Shown one piece after another: positions 1-8,300 of a stretch of 17,423 nucleotides of DNA (within the stretch, counting starts at the first letter, position 1; each line of letters starts with the position of its first letter). Source of the DNA: Verrucomicrobiota bacterium. Lineage in GTDB: Bacteria; Verrucomicrobiota; Verrucomicrobiia; Verrucomicrobiales; Verrucomicrobiaceae. The stretch lies in assembly GCA_023429545.1 (NCBI GenBank), contig JAEYUU010000436.1, positions 1-17,423 on the forward strand, written 5' to 3'. Made by a program: the position numbers and the translations under genes. The notes below the pieces were generated by a model, which saw nothing but the letters and a program-made list of their open reading frames with translations, did no database searches and was not told the DNA's origin.

Positions 1-1
1 C

Positions 2-1207
2 AACAGCGGTGAAAAGAAGACCACGGCGGAAGGTCTCACCGCCATGCTCAACATCGCGCTGGAGATCGTGATCCGTCGCGCGCCCGAGAACTGGTTCTGG
101 GTGCACAATCGCTGGAAGACACCGCAACCGGATTTCCTGCTGGCGAAATACCGTCGCGGCCTCGTGCTGCCGACCGGGTATGACATCAACCGCCTGCAGT
201 CCTTTAATCTCCTGGTACGCTCCCCGAACTGGCTGGGTGACGCCTGCATGACCCTGCCCGCCATTCGCGCGCTGAAGCGTGGTCGCCCCGATCTGCGCCT
301 CACGGTGCTCGCGCCTTCAAAGCTGGCGGAATTCTGGAAATCGGTGCCGGAGGTCGATGACATCATCGGCAAGGAGAAGGACGAAGGCATCCGCACCGTC
401 GCGCGCAAGGTGAGCCAGCACGGTCGCTATGACGCGGCCATTCTTTTCACCAACAGCACCCGCTCCACCCTGGAGTTGTGGCATGCGGACATCCCGCGGC
501 TCGTGGGCTATCGCGGCTCTTTGCGTTCCCGCTGGCTGCACCAGATCGTTTCCGAACCGAAGGTGGTGGGGCCACCTGAACATCACGCGCAACGTTACCT
601 GCGTCTCGCCTCCAATTGCGGCGCCAAGGTCGACGACCCTGCGCTGTTCGACACTCGAGGCGACGTGGCTGCGGGCGCATCGAATGTCATCGGCATCTGC
701 GCGAGTGCGGAGTACGGACGGGCCAAGCGCTGGCCGCTGGAACGATTCGCCGAAGTGGCGCAGCGCCTCTCCGCCAGGTGGCCGGACGCGGAGTGGGCTT
801 TCTTTGGTGCTCCCAATGAGAAGGCCATGGGGGAGGAACTTAGCCGCATGCTGCCCCAGGTGAAGCATACGAACCTGGTGGGCAAGACCAGCCTCTCCGA
901 GCTGATTGCCCGCCTGCGTGCGTGCCGGCTTTTGCTTACCAATGACACCGGCACCATGCATCTGGCGGCGTCGCTCGGTGTCCCCACCGTGAGCATCTTT
1001 GGCAGCACGGAGCCGGTCCTCACCGGTCCGCTGGGTGCGCGCCATCGTGTGGTGCGGCATCATGTGCCGTGCAGCCCCTGCTTCCGCCGCGAGTGTCCGT
1101 TTGGTCACTACGATTGCATGAAGAAGATCACTCCTGAACAGGTGGAGCGGGTCATGATGGAGAGCATTCCTGAGTGGACCTCAAAGAAGGCAGAGCCGGT
1201 CACGTGA
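2..1207 (+). CDS. waaF: Lipid A acyltransferase tail fused to ADP-heptose:LPS heptosyltransferase II (5' partial)
   Basis: The frame is open to the left edge, so the true start lies outside the window. From the ATG at 44, residues 11-27 (RRAPENWFWVHNRWKTP) look like the conserved C-terminal end of LpxL/HtrB-type lipid A acyltransferases. The heptosyltransferase (GT9) part begins near residue 54 with VRSPNWLGDACMTLPAIR. It carries the nucleotide-sugar motif NDTG at about 300-303 followed by MHLAASLGVPTVSIFGSTEP, then a Cys-rich segment (CSPCFRRECPFGHYDC) typical of heptosyltransferase II. This family adds heptose to the inner LPS core on the cytoplasmic face of the inner membrane; the acyltransferase adds a secondary acyl chain to lipid A. 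No stop separates the two parts, so I read one fused polypeptide. The alternative is a standalone enzyme starting at 44 with an odd N-terminus. The last 8 bases overlap the convergent gene at 1200-1697. The heptosyltransferase call is firm; the fusion is likely. Confidence 0.88.
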   Translation, partial: NSGEKKTTAEGLTAMLNIALEIVIRRAPENWFWVHNRWKTPQPDFLLAKYRRGLVLPTGYDINRLQSFNLLVRSPNWLGDACMTLPAIRALKRGRPDLRLTVLAPSKLAEFWKSVPEVDDIIGKEKDEGIRTVARKVSQHGRYDAAILFTNSTRSTLELWHADIPRLVGYRGSLRSRWLHQIVSEPKVVGPPEHHAQRYLRLASNCGAKVDDPALFDTRGDVAAGASNVIGICASAEYGRAKRWPLERFAEVAQRLSARWPDAEWAFFGAPNEKAMGEELSRMLPQVKHTNLVGKTSLSELIARLRACRLLLTNDTGTMHLAASLGVPTVSIFGSTEPVLTGPLGARHRVVRHHVPCSPCFRRECPFGHYDCMKKITPEQVERVMMESIPEWTSKKAEPVT

Positions 1208-1697
1208 CTTTCGAGGCGCGGTGCACACCCTTCTTGATGTTGGGATGGAAGACCTCTGCCTCCTTCATGTGCAGCCACAGTGAGAACACCAGTGCCACGC
1301 TGCCCCCCAGCAGGAACGCAATGTTCAGCCAGGCGCCGAGCTTCCCGCCACTCACCAGCGCGAGAACGGCAAGTCCTGCCGTAGCGTAGTACACCCAAAG
1401 GGTGTCCTGACGCAATTTGGTCTGCTCCTTGATGAAGGGCACCTGGGTGACCTCGCACGCCTGCAGGGTGCGCGGCATCGCCTCCTGCCGGAGTCCCAGA
1501 CCGTAGACGGCGCTGCCGCAGCACAGCCCGATAAACACCAGCGCGGCGATGCGGCATTTGTCCTGGTGAAGATAGACGCCCACCACGAAAAAAATCAGCC
1601 CAGTCAGGAGACCGTAGAGCGAGAATTCCTCCAGCAGCAGATGGGCGTACTCCGCGTCCCGCAGTCGCTGGAAAAGGATGTTGAGGTTGGTCAGCAT
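1200..1697 (-). CDS. Small multi-pass membrane protein of unknown function
   Basis: This 165-residue protein has four hydrophobic segments, at about residues 26-43, 49-66, 100-117 and 122-142, with short charged loops between them and a basic C-terminus. The N-terminal part (HLLLEEFSLYGLLTGLIFFVVGVYL) is faintly like DUF2231-type membrane proteins, but I cannot assign a family. The gene lies 53 bases behind ruvB on the same strand and may be co-transcribed with it. Its 3' end overlaps the convergent heptosyltransferase gene by 8 bases, which leaves no room for a terminator between them. The ATG at 1697 has no Shine-Dalgarno sequence in front of it. The predicted protein is coherent and membrane-like throughout, which supports a real gene. 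Confidence 0.72.
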   Translation of the reverse strand: MLTNLNILFQRLRDAEYAHLLLEEFSLYGLLTGLIFFVVGVYLHQDKCRIAALVFIGLCCGSAVYGLGLRQEAMPRTLQACEVTQVPFIKEQTKLRQDTLWVYYATAGLAVLALVSGGKLGAWLNIAFLLGGSVALVFSLWLHMKEAEVFHPNIKKGVHRASKVT

Positions 1698-1750
1698 GAG
1701 CGCCGGTCAGTGGTTTGCGGCAGGAGAATGCCTCACATCATGGGAAGGTG

Positions 1751-2812
1751 TCAGCCGAAAAGTTCCCCCTGTCCATCGCGCGCCGAGATTGGCACGGGCA
1801 ACCCCAGCTTCTTGTACGCGCCCGGCATGGCCACGCGTCCGCGCGGAGTGCGTTTCACATACCCTTGCATCACCAGGTACGGCTCATGCACATCCTCGAG
1901 GGTGCTGGCGTCCTCATGCACCGCCACGGCCACGGAATTCAAGCCGACCGGGCCTCCGTTGAACTTGTTGATGATGGCGTCGAGGATGCGCTTGTCCATC
2001 TCGTCCAGTCCATCCTCATCGATGTCGAGCATGGTGAGCGCGGCGGCGCCCACTTCGCCAGTGATGACGTTTTGTGCCCGCACCTGGGCGTAATCGCGCA
2101 CCCAACGCAGGAGATGGTTCGCCACACGGGGAGTGCCGCGGGAGCGCCGGGCGATCTCCGCCGCGCCGGCGGGGTGCGTCTCCACCTGGATGAGGCCGGC
2201 GGAGCGGATGAGGATGCTCTGCAGTTCGGCCACCGTGTAGTAGTCGAGGCGATTGGGGATGCCGAAGCGCCCGCGCATGGGGGCAGTGAGCATGCCGGCA
2301 CGGGTGGTGGCGCCCACGAGGGTGAAGGGCGGCAGGTCCAGCCGGATGGTCCGCGCCTTGGGCCCCTGGTCGATGATGATGTCCAGCCGGAAGTCCTCCA
2401 TGGCCGGGTAGAGGTACTCTTCAATGCTGGGATGCAGGCGGTGAATCTCGTCGATGAAGAGGATGTCCCGCTCTTGGAGGTTGGTGAGAATGCCCGCGAG
2501 GTCGCCCGCCCGCTCGATCTGGGGACCGCTGGTGCTGTGCAATTTCGAGCCAATCGCGGTGGCCAGAATGTGGGCCAGCGTGGTCTTGCCCAGACCCGGT
2601 GGCCCGCAGAGCAGCACATGGTCCAGGGTGTCCCCGCGCTGCCGGGCCGCTTCCACCATGAGCATGAGGCGCTCCTTCACCCGCTCCTGACCGGTGAACT
2701 CGGAAAAGTCCGGAGGGCGCAAGGCCACATCGAACGGAGATTCCGGCGCTGCAGAGGTCTGGTCGTAGAAATTCGAGCTCAAGGCGGGTGAACTTGGATG
2801 CATCACCTCCAT
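1751..2812 (-). CDS. ruvB: Holliday junction branch migration helicase RuvB
   Basis: RuvB is the hexameric AAA+ motor that drives branch migration of Holliday junctions together with RuvA, before RuvC cleavage. The 353-residue protein is close to the usual 330-350. Visible landmarks are the [11 protein letters not shown] entry, Walker A GPPGLGKT at 70-77, Walker B DEIH at 121-124, sensor 1 ATTR at 168-171 and the arginine finger in GRFG (Arg182). The C-terminal winged-helix DNA-binding region includes GPVGLNSVA and ends with [16 protein letters not shown]. The N-terminus could begin at Met1 (2812) or Met4 (2803). A GGAGGTG lies directly against the second ATG, too close to be a normal ribosome binding site, so the start is uncertain by three codons. 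ruvA and ruvC are not in the window. The gene is transcribed divergently from bamA and leads into the small membrane protein at 1697. Confidence 0.97.
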   Translation of the reverse strand: MEVMHPSSPALSSNFYDQTSAAPESPFDVALRPPDFSEFTGQERVKERLMLMVEAARQRGDTLDHVLLCGPPGLGKTTLAHILATAIGSKLHSTSGPQIERAGDLAGILTNLQERDILFIDEIHRLHPSIEEYLYPAMEDFRLDIIIDQGPKARTIRLDLPPFTLVGATTRAGMLTAPMRGRFGIPNRLDYYTVAELQSILIRSAGLIQVETHPAGAAEIARRSRGTPRVANHLLRWVRDYAQVRAQNVITGEVGAAALTMLDIDEDGLDEMDKRILDAIINKFNGGPVGLNSVAVAVHEDASTLEDVHEPYLVMQGYVKRTPRGRVAMPGAYKKLGLPVPISARDGQGELFG

Positions 2813-2938
2813 GCCGCAAGCGGCACCACAAAAGGCACGAAGGATGCTTGAATGGAGGCCGGAGCCAGCGGGTTAGACCCACCATAATCTGTTCCACGAT
2901 GCATGTAATAACAATTTTAGTAATCTTAACTATTTGCT

Positions 2939-2967
2939 TTGCCAGGGATGGTTAAATCCTGTATTTC
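2939..2967 (+). promoter_or_regulatory. Candidate promoter for bamA in an AT-rich divergent region
   Basis: Between ruvB and bamA the sequence becomes strikingly AT-rich at about 2884-2970 against a GC-rich background. Within it, TTGCCA (2939-2944) and TATTTC (2962-2967) sit 17 bases apart. The -35 matches the sigma-70 consensus at five of six positions, the -10 at only three. Transcription from here would give a leader of roughly 65-70 bases before the ATG at 3041. A second possible -35, TTGACG at 2972-2977, has only a poor -10 partner. The ruvB promoter should lie in the same region on the other strand, but I could not find a convincing one. Confidence 0.3.
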
Positions 2968-3040
2968 AAACTTGACGATTCATGGCCACAGACGCCATAT
3001 GCCAGCCTCCCAATTCTCATCTGAAAACACACGGTTTGCC

Positions 3041-5341
3041 ATGACATTTACCAAACGCATTAGACTCACTCTGGCCCTGCTGGTCGCCGGCACGTTTTCA
3101 GCAAGCATTTTTGCCCAAACCGCACCGGAAGCTGCGCTGCCTGCCAAGAAGGTTGTCCGCAGTGTGCAGGTGATCTCCGCAGGGGGTGCCCAGATCGATG
3201 AAAATCGTATCAAGGCGAACATGGGCACGCGCGAAGGCGCTCCCTTTGAAGAGGAAGTCGTGGAGCGTGACATCAAGAATCTCTACGCGACCGGCCTCGT
3301 GGAAATGGTGGACATCACCACCCAGGATGTGCGCGGCGGCGTGAATGTCATCGTGAAGGTGACCGGTCGTGGCGCGATTGGCGAAGTGGCCTTCACCGGC
3401 AACACCGTCTATGACGCGGACCGCCTCCGCAAAGAAGTCGAGGTGAAGATCAATGAGCCCGTGGAAGAGAGCAAGCTCTTCACCGGTGCGAACAAGATTC
3501 GCGAGTTGTACAACAAGAAGGGCTACGCGGACGTGGGCGTGGAGTACCAGCTCCAGTCGCTGCCCACCGCCGGCTTCGTGCGCGTTGTCTACAGCATCAA
3601 CGAAGGTTCACGCGGCATCATCAATGACATCCGCTTTGAAGGCCTTACCGCCGTGAAGGAAAAAGCGCTGCGCTCGAAGCTGAAGCTCAAGGAGAAGCGT
3701 GTGTGGCATCTCTGGGGCAAGGCTGGCAAGCTCAACAATGACGACCTCCAGGAAGACATCCGCACAGTGGAACGCGCCGTGCAGGACCGCGGCTATGTGT
3801 ACGCGAAGGTGGTGCAGGTGCGCCGCGAGCCCATCCGCGATGACCGTGTGGACCTTGTCTACGTGATCGACGAGGGCAAGCAATACAGCGTTTCCGGCGT
3901 CGCCATTGAGGGCAACACGGTCTTCACCACTGAAGAATTGAATCCCGCCCTCATCATGGAAGGTGGCGCGGCCTACTCCGCCACGGACATCTCCGCCGAC
4001 GAGAAGATGCTGAGCGAGTACTACGGTTCCCGTGGTTATGCTGACGCCCGCATCGACACCAGCGTCATCCCCTCCGGTGCGGACTCGGTGAAGATCCTCT
4101 ACCGCATCACCGAAGGTGAGAAATCCTACATTCGCAAGATCAATATCGAAGGCAACACCAAGACCCAGGACCGCGTCATCCGTCGCGAACTCGCCTTTGC
4201 TCCCGGTGAAGAGTTCAACACCGTCCGCATCGAGAAGAGCCGCAGCCGCCTCACCAACATGGGCTACTTCAGCGCCGTGGACTTCCGCAACAACCCGACC
4301 GGCACCCCGGGCTACAAGGACATCGACATCACGGTGACCGAGCAGTCCACCGGTTCCATTAACGTGGGTGCGGGCTTCAGCTCCATTGACAGCCTGGTCG
4401 GCTTCTTCTCGCTCACACAGACGAACTTCGACATCACCAACTGGCCGACCTTCACCGGCGGTGGTGAGCGTTTCAACATCGACATCCGTGCTGGTGACAA
4501 GCGCCGCGACTTCAGCATCAGCTGGGTGCAGCCCTGGCTCTTTGGCAACCGCCTTTCCTTCGGCGTGGACCTCTTCTATCGCGACCTCTACTACCTGAGC
4601 GACGTGTATGATCAGCGCGAATACGGTGCCTCGTTCAATCTGCGCAAGCCCATTGGTGAGCACGCCTACGCGGAAGCCTCCTTCACCTCCCGCCAGGTCG
4701 AGATCATGGATGTGGATGACGATGCCTCCCAAATCATCAAGGATGAAGAGGGTGAGTATTTCCAGAACAAGGTCGATCTCAGCTTCGTGCATGACACTCG
4801 TGACTCCGTCTACCTGACCACCACGGGCCACAAGGTTCAGCTCGGTGCCATGGTCTCCGCTGGCGGTGACGTGGATGCCTACGGATTCAGCCTTGAAGGC
4901 GCACAGTACTTCAGTCTGCCCGGCAACATGATCTTCAGCCTGGAAGGAGCTCTTCGTTCGGTGGATGGCGACGATGTGCCCATCTTTGAACGTCTCTTCC
5001 TCGGTGGCGCCAACAACCTGCGCGGCTTCGACTATCGTGACGTTGGTCCGAAGGACGAGAACGGCGAACCCATCGGCGGTCTGACCTCGGCCTACGGGAC
5101 GGCAGAGCTCACCTTCCCCATCATCGAGAAGGTGCGCGGCGCGGTGTTCTATGATGTCGGTATGGTCAGTGGTGACAGCTACGACTGGGGTGGTGACATC
5201 AACTCGGACGTGGGTATAGGCCTTCGCCTCTACTTCCTGCCCACCGGCCCCATCCGCCTCGACTTCGGTGTCCCGGTCCAGGCTGACGAAGACAACGATT
5301 CCAGCGGCCAGTTCAACTTCAACCTTGGCTACCGTTTCTAA
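3041..5341 (+). CDS. bamA: Outer membrane protein assembly factor BamA
   Basis: BamA is the Omp85-family barrel that folds and inserts other beta-barrel proteins into the outer membrane. I chose the ATG at 3041 (766 residues) because it begins a clean signal peptide (MTFTKRIRLTLALLVAGTF...) with likely cleavage after SIFA; upstream in-frame starts at 2999 and TTG 2939 would only add an unlikely leader. Five POTRA domains follow, at roughly residues 31-108, 111-190, 192-280, 282-360 and 362-434; several carry the typical 'hxGNT' turn (FTGNT, IEGNT). The C-terminal barrel spans about 436-766. It has the conserved RGF of loop 6 at 661-663 inside FLGGANNLRGFDYRD, and ends in FNFNLGYRF, a beta-signal with terminal Phe. 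The skp/ompH gene follows after 49 bases, the conserved bamA-skp-lpxD order. No Shine-Dalgarno sequence is visible. Confidence 0.96.
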   Translation: MTFTKRIRLTLALLVAGTFSASIFAQTAPEAALPAKKVVRSVQVISAGGAQIDENRIKANMGTREGAPFEEEVVERDIKNLYATGLVEMVDITTQDVRGGVNVIVKVTGRGAIGEVAFTGNTVYDADRLRKEVEVKINEPVEESKLFTGANKIRELYNKKGYADVGVEYQLQSLPTAGFVRVVYSINEGSRGIINDIRFEGLTAVKEKALRSKLKLKEKRVWHLWGKAGKLNNDDLQEDIRTVERAVQDRGYVYAKVVQVRREPIRDDRVDLVYVIDEGKQYSVSGVAIEGNTVFTTEELNPALIMEGGAAYSATDISADEKMLSEYYGSRGYADARIDTSVIPSGADSVKILYRITEGEKSYIRKINIEGNTKTQDRVIRRELAFAPGEEFNTVRIEKSRSRLTNMGYFSAVDFRNNPTGTPGYKDIDITVTEQSTGSINVGAGFSSIDSLVGFFSLTQTNFDITNWPTFTGGGERFNIDIRAGDKRRDFSISWVQPWLFGNRLSFGVDLFYRDLYYLSDVYDQREYGASFNLRKPIGEHAYAEASFTSRQVEIMDVDDDASQIIKDEEGEYFQNKVDLSFVHDTRDSVYLTTTGHKVQLGAMVSAGGDVDAYGFSLEGAQYFSLPGNMIFSLEGALRSVDGDDVPIFERLFLGGANNLRGFDYRDVGPKDENGEPIGGLTSAYGTAELTFPIIEKVRGAVFYDVGMVSGDSYDWGGDINSDVGIGLRLYFLPTGPIRLDFGVPVQADEDNDSSGQFNFNLGYRF

Positions 5342-5390
5342 TAGAAGAAACACCGGCCGCCCCCCCAAGCCCTCCCGTTTTCGCTTCCTC

Positions 5391-6020
5391 ATGAAATATC
5401 TCTCATCAGTATTCCTTGCCCTGTCCCTTTCTGTTGCATCCCAGGCCGCCGATCTGAAAATCGGCGTGGTGGACATGGGCCGCGTCCTTGACGAGTTCCA
5501 TGAAACCGCCGCGGCACGCACTCTTCTGGGCGCCAACAAGGCGAAGTTCGATGAAGAGATGCAGGAGATGCTGGGGAAGTTGAAGAAGCTCGACGGCGAA
5601 GCCAAGCAACTCATGAAGGAAGCCCGCGACCCGGTCCTCAGCGAGCAGATCCGTGGGAAGAAGGCGTCTGAGTTTGAATCCAAGGCCAATGAGCTTCGTT
5701 CCCTTTCCGAGCAACTCGAGAAGGAGCGCCGCCGTCGCGATGGCCAGCTTCAGAACGAAGCCCAGCAGCAGCGCCAGCAGATCTACGGCAAGGTGCTCAA
5801 GGTGGTTTCTGAGAAGTCCAAGGCCGATGGTTACGACATGGTTTTTGACAAGTCCTCCGTCGGCTTCACCGGGTTCCCTGTGCTGCTTCATGCCAAGGAA
5901 GGCGTGATGCAGGATTTCACCTCCGAGGTGATTGTGCAGCTCAACAAGGATGCTCCTGCCGCTACGGCGGCCCCTGCTGCTCCCGAGCCGGAGAAGGAGA
6001 AAAAGGGCTCCAAGAAGTAA
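5391..6020 (+). CDS. skp: Periplasmic OmpH/Skp-family chaperone
   Basis: Skp-type chaperones hold unfolded outer-membrane proteins in the periplasm and hand them to the BAM complex. The 209-residue protein starts at the ATG at 5391, which opens a clear signal peptide (MKYLSSVFLALSLSVASQA, cleavage near residue 19). The mature start ADLKIGVVDMGRVLDE is typical of the family. A long charged helical region (about 40-145, rich in Glu, Lys, Gln and Arg) forms the tentacle coiled coil, followed by the strand region YDMVFDKSSVGFTGFPVLLH. The tail from about 188 is low-complexity Ala/Pro then Glu/Lys, longer than in classical Skp. It lies 49 bases behind bamA, with a run of seven C at 5360-5366 in the gap, and is probably co-transcribed with bamA. 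A terminator-like hairpin follows. An in-frame upstream opening inside bamA is rejected because it would precede the signal peptide. Confidence 0.9.
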   Translation: MKYLSSVFLALSLSVASQAADLKIGVVDMGRVLDEFHETAAARTLLGANKAKFDEEMQEMLGKLKKLDGEAKQLMKEARDPVLSEQIRGKKASEFESKANELRSLSEQLEKERRRRDGQLQNEAQQQRQQIYGKVLKVVSEKSKADGYDMVFDKSSVGFTGFPVLLHAKEGVMQDFTSEVIVQLNKDAPAATAAPAAPEPEKEKKGSKK

Positions 6021-6047
6021 ACGGCCTTTCGATTTTTATTGATTTCG

Positions 6048-6090
6048 AATCCCTGCCCTGAAGTTGCATTCAGGGCGGGGATTTGCATTT
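6048..6090 (+). terminator. Rho-independent terminator-like hairpin between skp and lpxD
   Basis: The arms 6048-6062 (AATCCCTGCCCTGAA) and 6069-6083 (TTCAGGGCGGGGATT) pair over 15 bases with a single U-G wobble and a six-base loop (GTTGCA). A short T-rich stretch (TGCATTTT, 6083-6090) follows. The stem is long and strong but the T-tract is weak, so this could instead be a partial terminator or an mRNA processing/stability hairpin. It lies 28 bases behind the skp stop and 15 bases before the lpxD start. Confidence 0.6.
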
Positions 6091-6105
6091 TCCTCCGGTC
6101 TGACC

Positions 6106-7185
6106 ATGAACACTTCGCTCAACAGAATTGCCCTTCTTATCGAGGGAGAAATCGCCTCTGGCGATCCGGACCTCATCATTTCCGGCTTCAATTCCATCCA
6201 GGAGGCCGAGCCTGGTGAAATCACCTTCCTGGGAAATCCCAGGTACGCCGCGGCTCTCAAGAAGTGCCGGGCCAGTGCGGTACTGGTGGATGGCCAGTTC
6301 GTGGACGTCCCGCCGGGCATGGCGGTCGTCCGGGTGGAAAACCCGACGCTGAAGTTCTCCACCATCATCCAGCGGTTCGGCCCGCCCAAGCAGTCGTTTG
6401 ATCCCGGAGTTCATCCCACGGCGGTTGTCAGCCCGAAGGCACAGATGAATGGGGACATGACCTATGTGGGACCGAATGTGGTGATTGAGGAAGGAGCCGT
6501 CATCGGTGACGGCTGCTGCATCCACACGGGAGCATACATCGGACGCAACACCCGGCTCGGGCTCAAGTGTGTCATCCACACGAATGCCGTCATCAAGGAG
6601 CGCTGCAAATTGGGCAACCGGGTGGTCGTGCACAGCGGTGCGATCATTGGCACTGATGGATTTGGTTACGAGTTCAGTGAGGGCAGGCATGTGAAGATCG
6701 ATCAGGTGGGCATCGTCCAACTGGATGACGACGTGGAAGTAGGCTCCTGCACCACCATCGACCGCGCGCGTTTTGGACGCACCTGGATTGGTGAAGGGAC
6801 CAAGATCGACAACCTGGTGCAGATCGCGCACAACTGCGTCATTGGGAAACATTGTGTCATCGTCGCGCAGGTGGGCATTTCGGGCAGCACCCGGCTTGGC
6901 AACTTTGTCACCATGGCCGGGCAGGTCGGTGTGGCAGGCCACCTCAATATCGGGGATCAGGTGACCTTCCTTGCGAAGTCCGGTGTGACGAAGGACCACC
7001 TTGAGCCCGGCGCCTACACAGGCTATCCGGCAAAGCCGCTGGTCGAGGGCCGACGCATGCTCACCTATCCGGCTCGTGTGCCTGAGTTACTGGATCGGAT
7101 GAGAGAGCTGGAAGATCGTCTTGAGGCTCTGGATGGGAAGAAGTCCACGAAGCGGAGGAAAGCCAGGGTAGATGCACAGGAGTAG
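6106..7185 (+). CDS. lpxD: UDP-3-O-(3-hydroxyacyl)glucosamine N-acyltransferase LpxD
   Basis: LpxD transfers a 3-hydroxyacyl chain from acyl carrier protein to the amine of UDP-3-O-acylglucosamine, the third step of lipid A synthesis. The 359-residue protein has the family's uridine-binding N-terminal domain (SIQEAEPGEITFLGNPRY, about 30-47). A left-handed beta helix of hexapeptide repeats (about 100-300) follows. The signatures TDGFGYEF (183-190) and IDNLVQIAHNC (234-244) are present; His242 should be the catalytic base. The C-terminal helix (about 315-340) is extended by a basic tail. The ATG at 6106 is chosen because family homology begins there; an earlier in-frame ATG at 6064 lies inside the upstream hairpin. 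It sits in the usual place after skp, but fabZ and lpxA do not follow; hflK does. No Shine-Dalgarno sequence is visible. Confidence 0.95.
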   Translation: MNTSLNRIALLIEGEIASGDPDLIISGFNSIQEAEPGEITFLGNPRYAAALKKCRASAVLVDGQFVDVPPGMAVVRVENPTLKFSTIIQRFGPPKQSFDPGVHPTAVVSPKAQMNGDMTYVGPNVVIEEGAVIGDGCCIHTGAYIGRNTRLGLKCVIHTNAVIKERCKLGNRVVVHSGAIIGTDGFGYEFSEGRHVKIDQVGIVQLDDDVEVGSCTTIDRARFGRTWIGEGTKIDNLVQIAHNCVIGKHCVIVAQVGISGSTRLGNFVTMAGQVGVAGHLNIGDQVTFLAKSGVTKDHLEPGAYTGYPAKPLVEGRRMLTYPARVPELLDRMRELEDRLEALDGKKSTKRRKARVDAQE

Positions 7186-7262
7186 CTTGCGGGCTGCCGT
7201 AGATTCTGAGTGAGCTATGCCGGTTGCCTTGGCAGATCCCCCTGCTACGCTGAGGCTACCCC

Positions 7263-8300
7263 ATGCCTGAGATTTTCCCCAATTCCCGCCCCCGGCTGGA
7301 GCACACACCTCCCTTTAAGCTGAACTTCAAGGCGATTCTCGCAGTCATCATCGCGGGGCTCGTGGCCATCGGGGTGTTCACGGCTTACTACACTGTCGAC
7401 GCGGATTCCGTCGCCGTCGTGCAGCGCTTTGGAAGGATTCAAAATGTGGTAGAGCCTGGCCTGCGGTTCAAGATTCCCTTTGGCGTGGATTCCGTGACCA
7501 AAGTGGCGGTGCGCCGCCAGTTGAAGCTGGAGTTTGGTTTCGGTACTTATACCGGCGCAACCAATGAGAATCAGTTCTCTGACGAGCCCGAACTGGAGAA
7601 GACCATGGTGACCGGGGATTTGAATGCCGCTGAGGTGGAGTGGGTCGTGCAGTACCACATCTCAGATCCGCAGGCTTTCCTTTTTCATGTGCGCAGCCCA
7701 GGAGACACCCTGCGGGATGTCTCCGAGTCCATCATGCGAGAAGTGGTGGGCGACCGTCTTGTGGATGAAGTACTTACTTTCGGCCGCGCGGAGATGCAGG
7801 ATGACGCGCTAAAAAAGCTTCAGGTCGTGGTGAACAAACTGAATTTGGGCGTGCATGTCGATCAGGTACAGCTCAATCGCGTGCATCCACCCAGGCCTGT
7901 GCAGAGTTCATTCGACGAGGTGAACAAGGCCCAGCAGGAGCGCGAGACCATGATCAACATGGCCAACGGTGAGTACAACAAGGTCGTGCCCAGGGCCAAA
8001 GGCGAAGCGGAGCAGAAAATCAGCGAGGCTGAAGGCTATGCCATCCAGCGGGTGAATGAGGCGGAGGGTGACGTTGCCCGGTTCAAAGTCCTGCTGGAAC
8101 AGTATGAAAAAGCGCCCGAAATCACACGGCAGCGCATCTACCTCGAAACCATGGCTGAGGTCATCCCGCAGCTCGGACCCAAAATCATTCTCGATAGTGA
8201 GGCCAAGCAGTTCCTGCCTCTCATGAACCTGCAGCAGTTTTCGCCGCAGGCAGCGCCGGCAGCCGCCCCCAGCCAGAGTCTCAAGCCCTCACGGAAATGA
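7263..8300 (+). CDS. hflK: HflK-type SPFH membrane protein (FtsH modulator subunit)
   Basis: HflK and HflC form a large cage in the inner membrane around FtsH and modulate its proteolysis of membrane proteins. The 345-residue protein has a short cytoplasmic start, one transmembrane helix (about 24-42) and an SPFH/band 7 domain (about 45-230) beginning YYTVDADSVAVVQRFGRIQNVVEPGLRFKIPF. The helical region rich in KGEAEQKISEAEGYA follows, typical of HflK. The N-terminal Gly-rich extension of the E. coli protein (419 residues) is missing, and the tail is Gln/Ala/Pro-rich. The stop overlaps the hflC start in ATGA, implying translational coupling. It begins 77 bases after lpxD; I see no clear promoter in that gap. 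Being first of the pair, with longer helices, supports HflK over HflC. No ftsH gene is in the window. Confidence 0.9.
   Translation: MPEIFPNSRPRLEHTPPFKLNFKAILAVIIAGLVAIGVFTAYYTVDADSVAVVQRFGRIQNVVEPGLRFKIPFGVDSVTKVAVRRQLKLEFGFGTYTGATNENQFSDEPELEKTMVTGDLNAAEVEWVVQYHISDPQAFLFHVRSPGDTLRDVSESIMREVVGDRLVDEVLTFGRAEMQDDALKKLQVVVNKLNLGVHVDQVQLNRVHPPRPVQSSFDEVNKAQQERETMINMANGEYNKVVPRAKGEAEQKISEAEGYAIQRVNEAEGDVARFKVLLEQYEKAPEITRQRIYLETMAEVIPQLGPKIILDSEAKQFLPLMNLQQFSPQAAPAAAPSQSLKPSRK

Noticed and set aside
1715..2791. Long open frame (358 codons) on the plus strand opposite ruvB
   Set aside because: The translation is Gly/His/Glu/Ala-rich without domain features, while the minus strand encodes a complete RuvB.
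2939..3040. Longer N-terminus for BamA from TTG 2939 or ATG 2999
   Set aside because: It would put up to 34 hydrophilic residues in front of a clean signal peptide that starts at 3041.
3608..5689. Long open frame (693 codons) on the minus strand opposite bamA and skp
   Set aside because: It mirrors the codon bias of bamA/skp on the other strand; the translation is low-complexity (Val/Ala/Asp/His-rich) with no domain, and bamA is unmistakable.
6070..6999. Minus-strand open frame opposite lpxD
   Set aside because: Antisense shadow of a fully conserved LpxD; no recognisable protein features.
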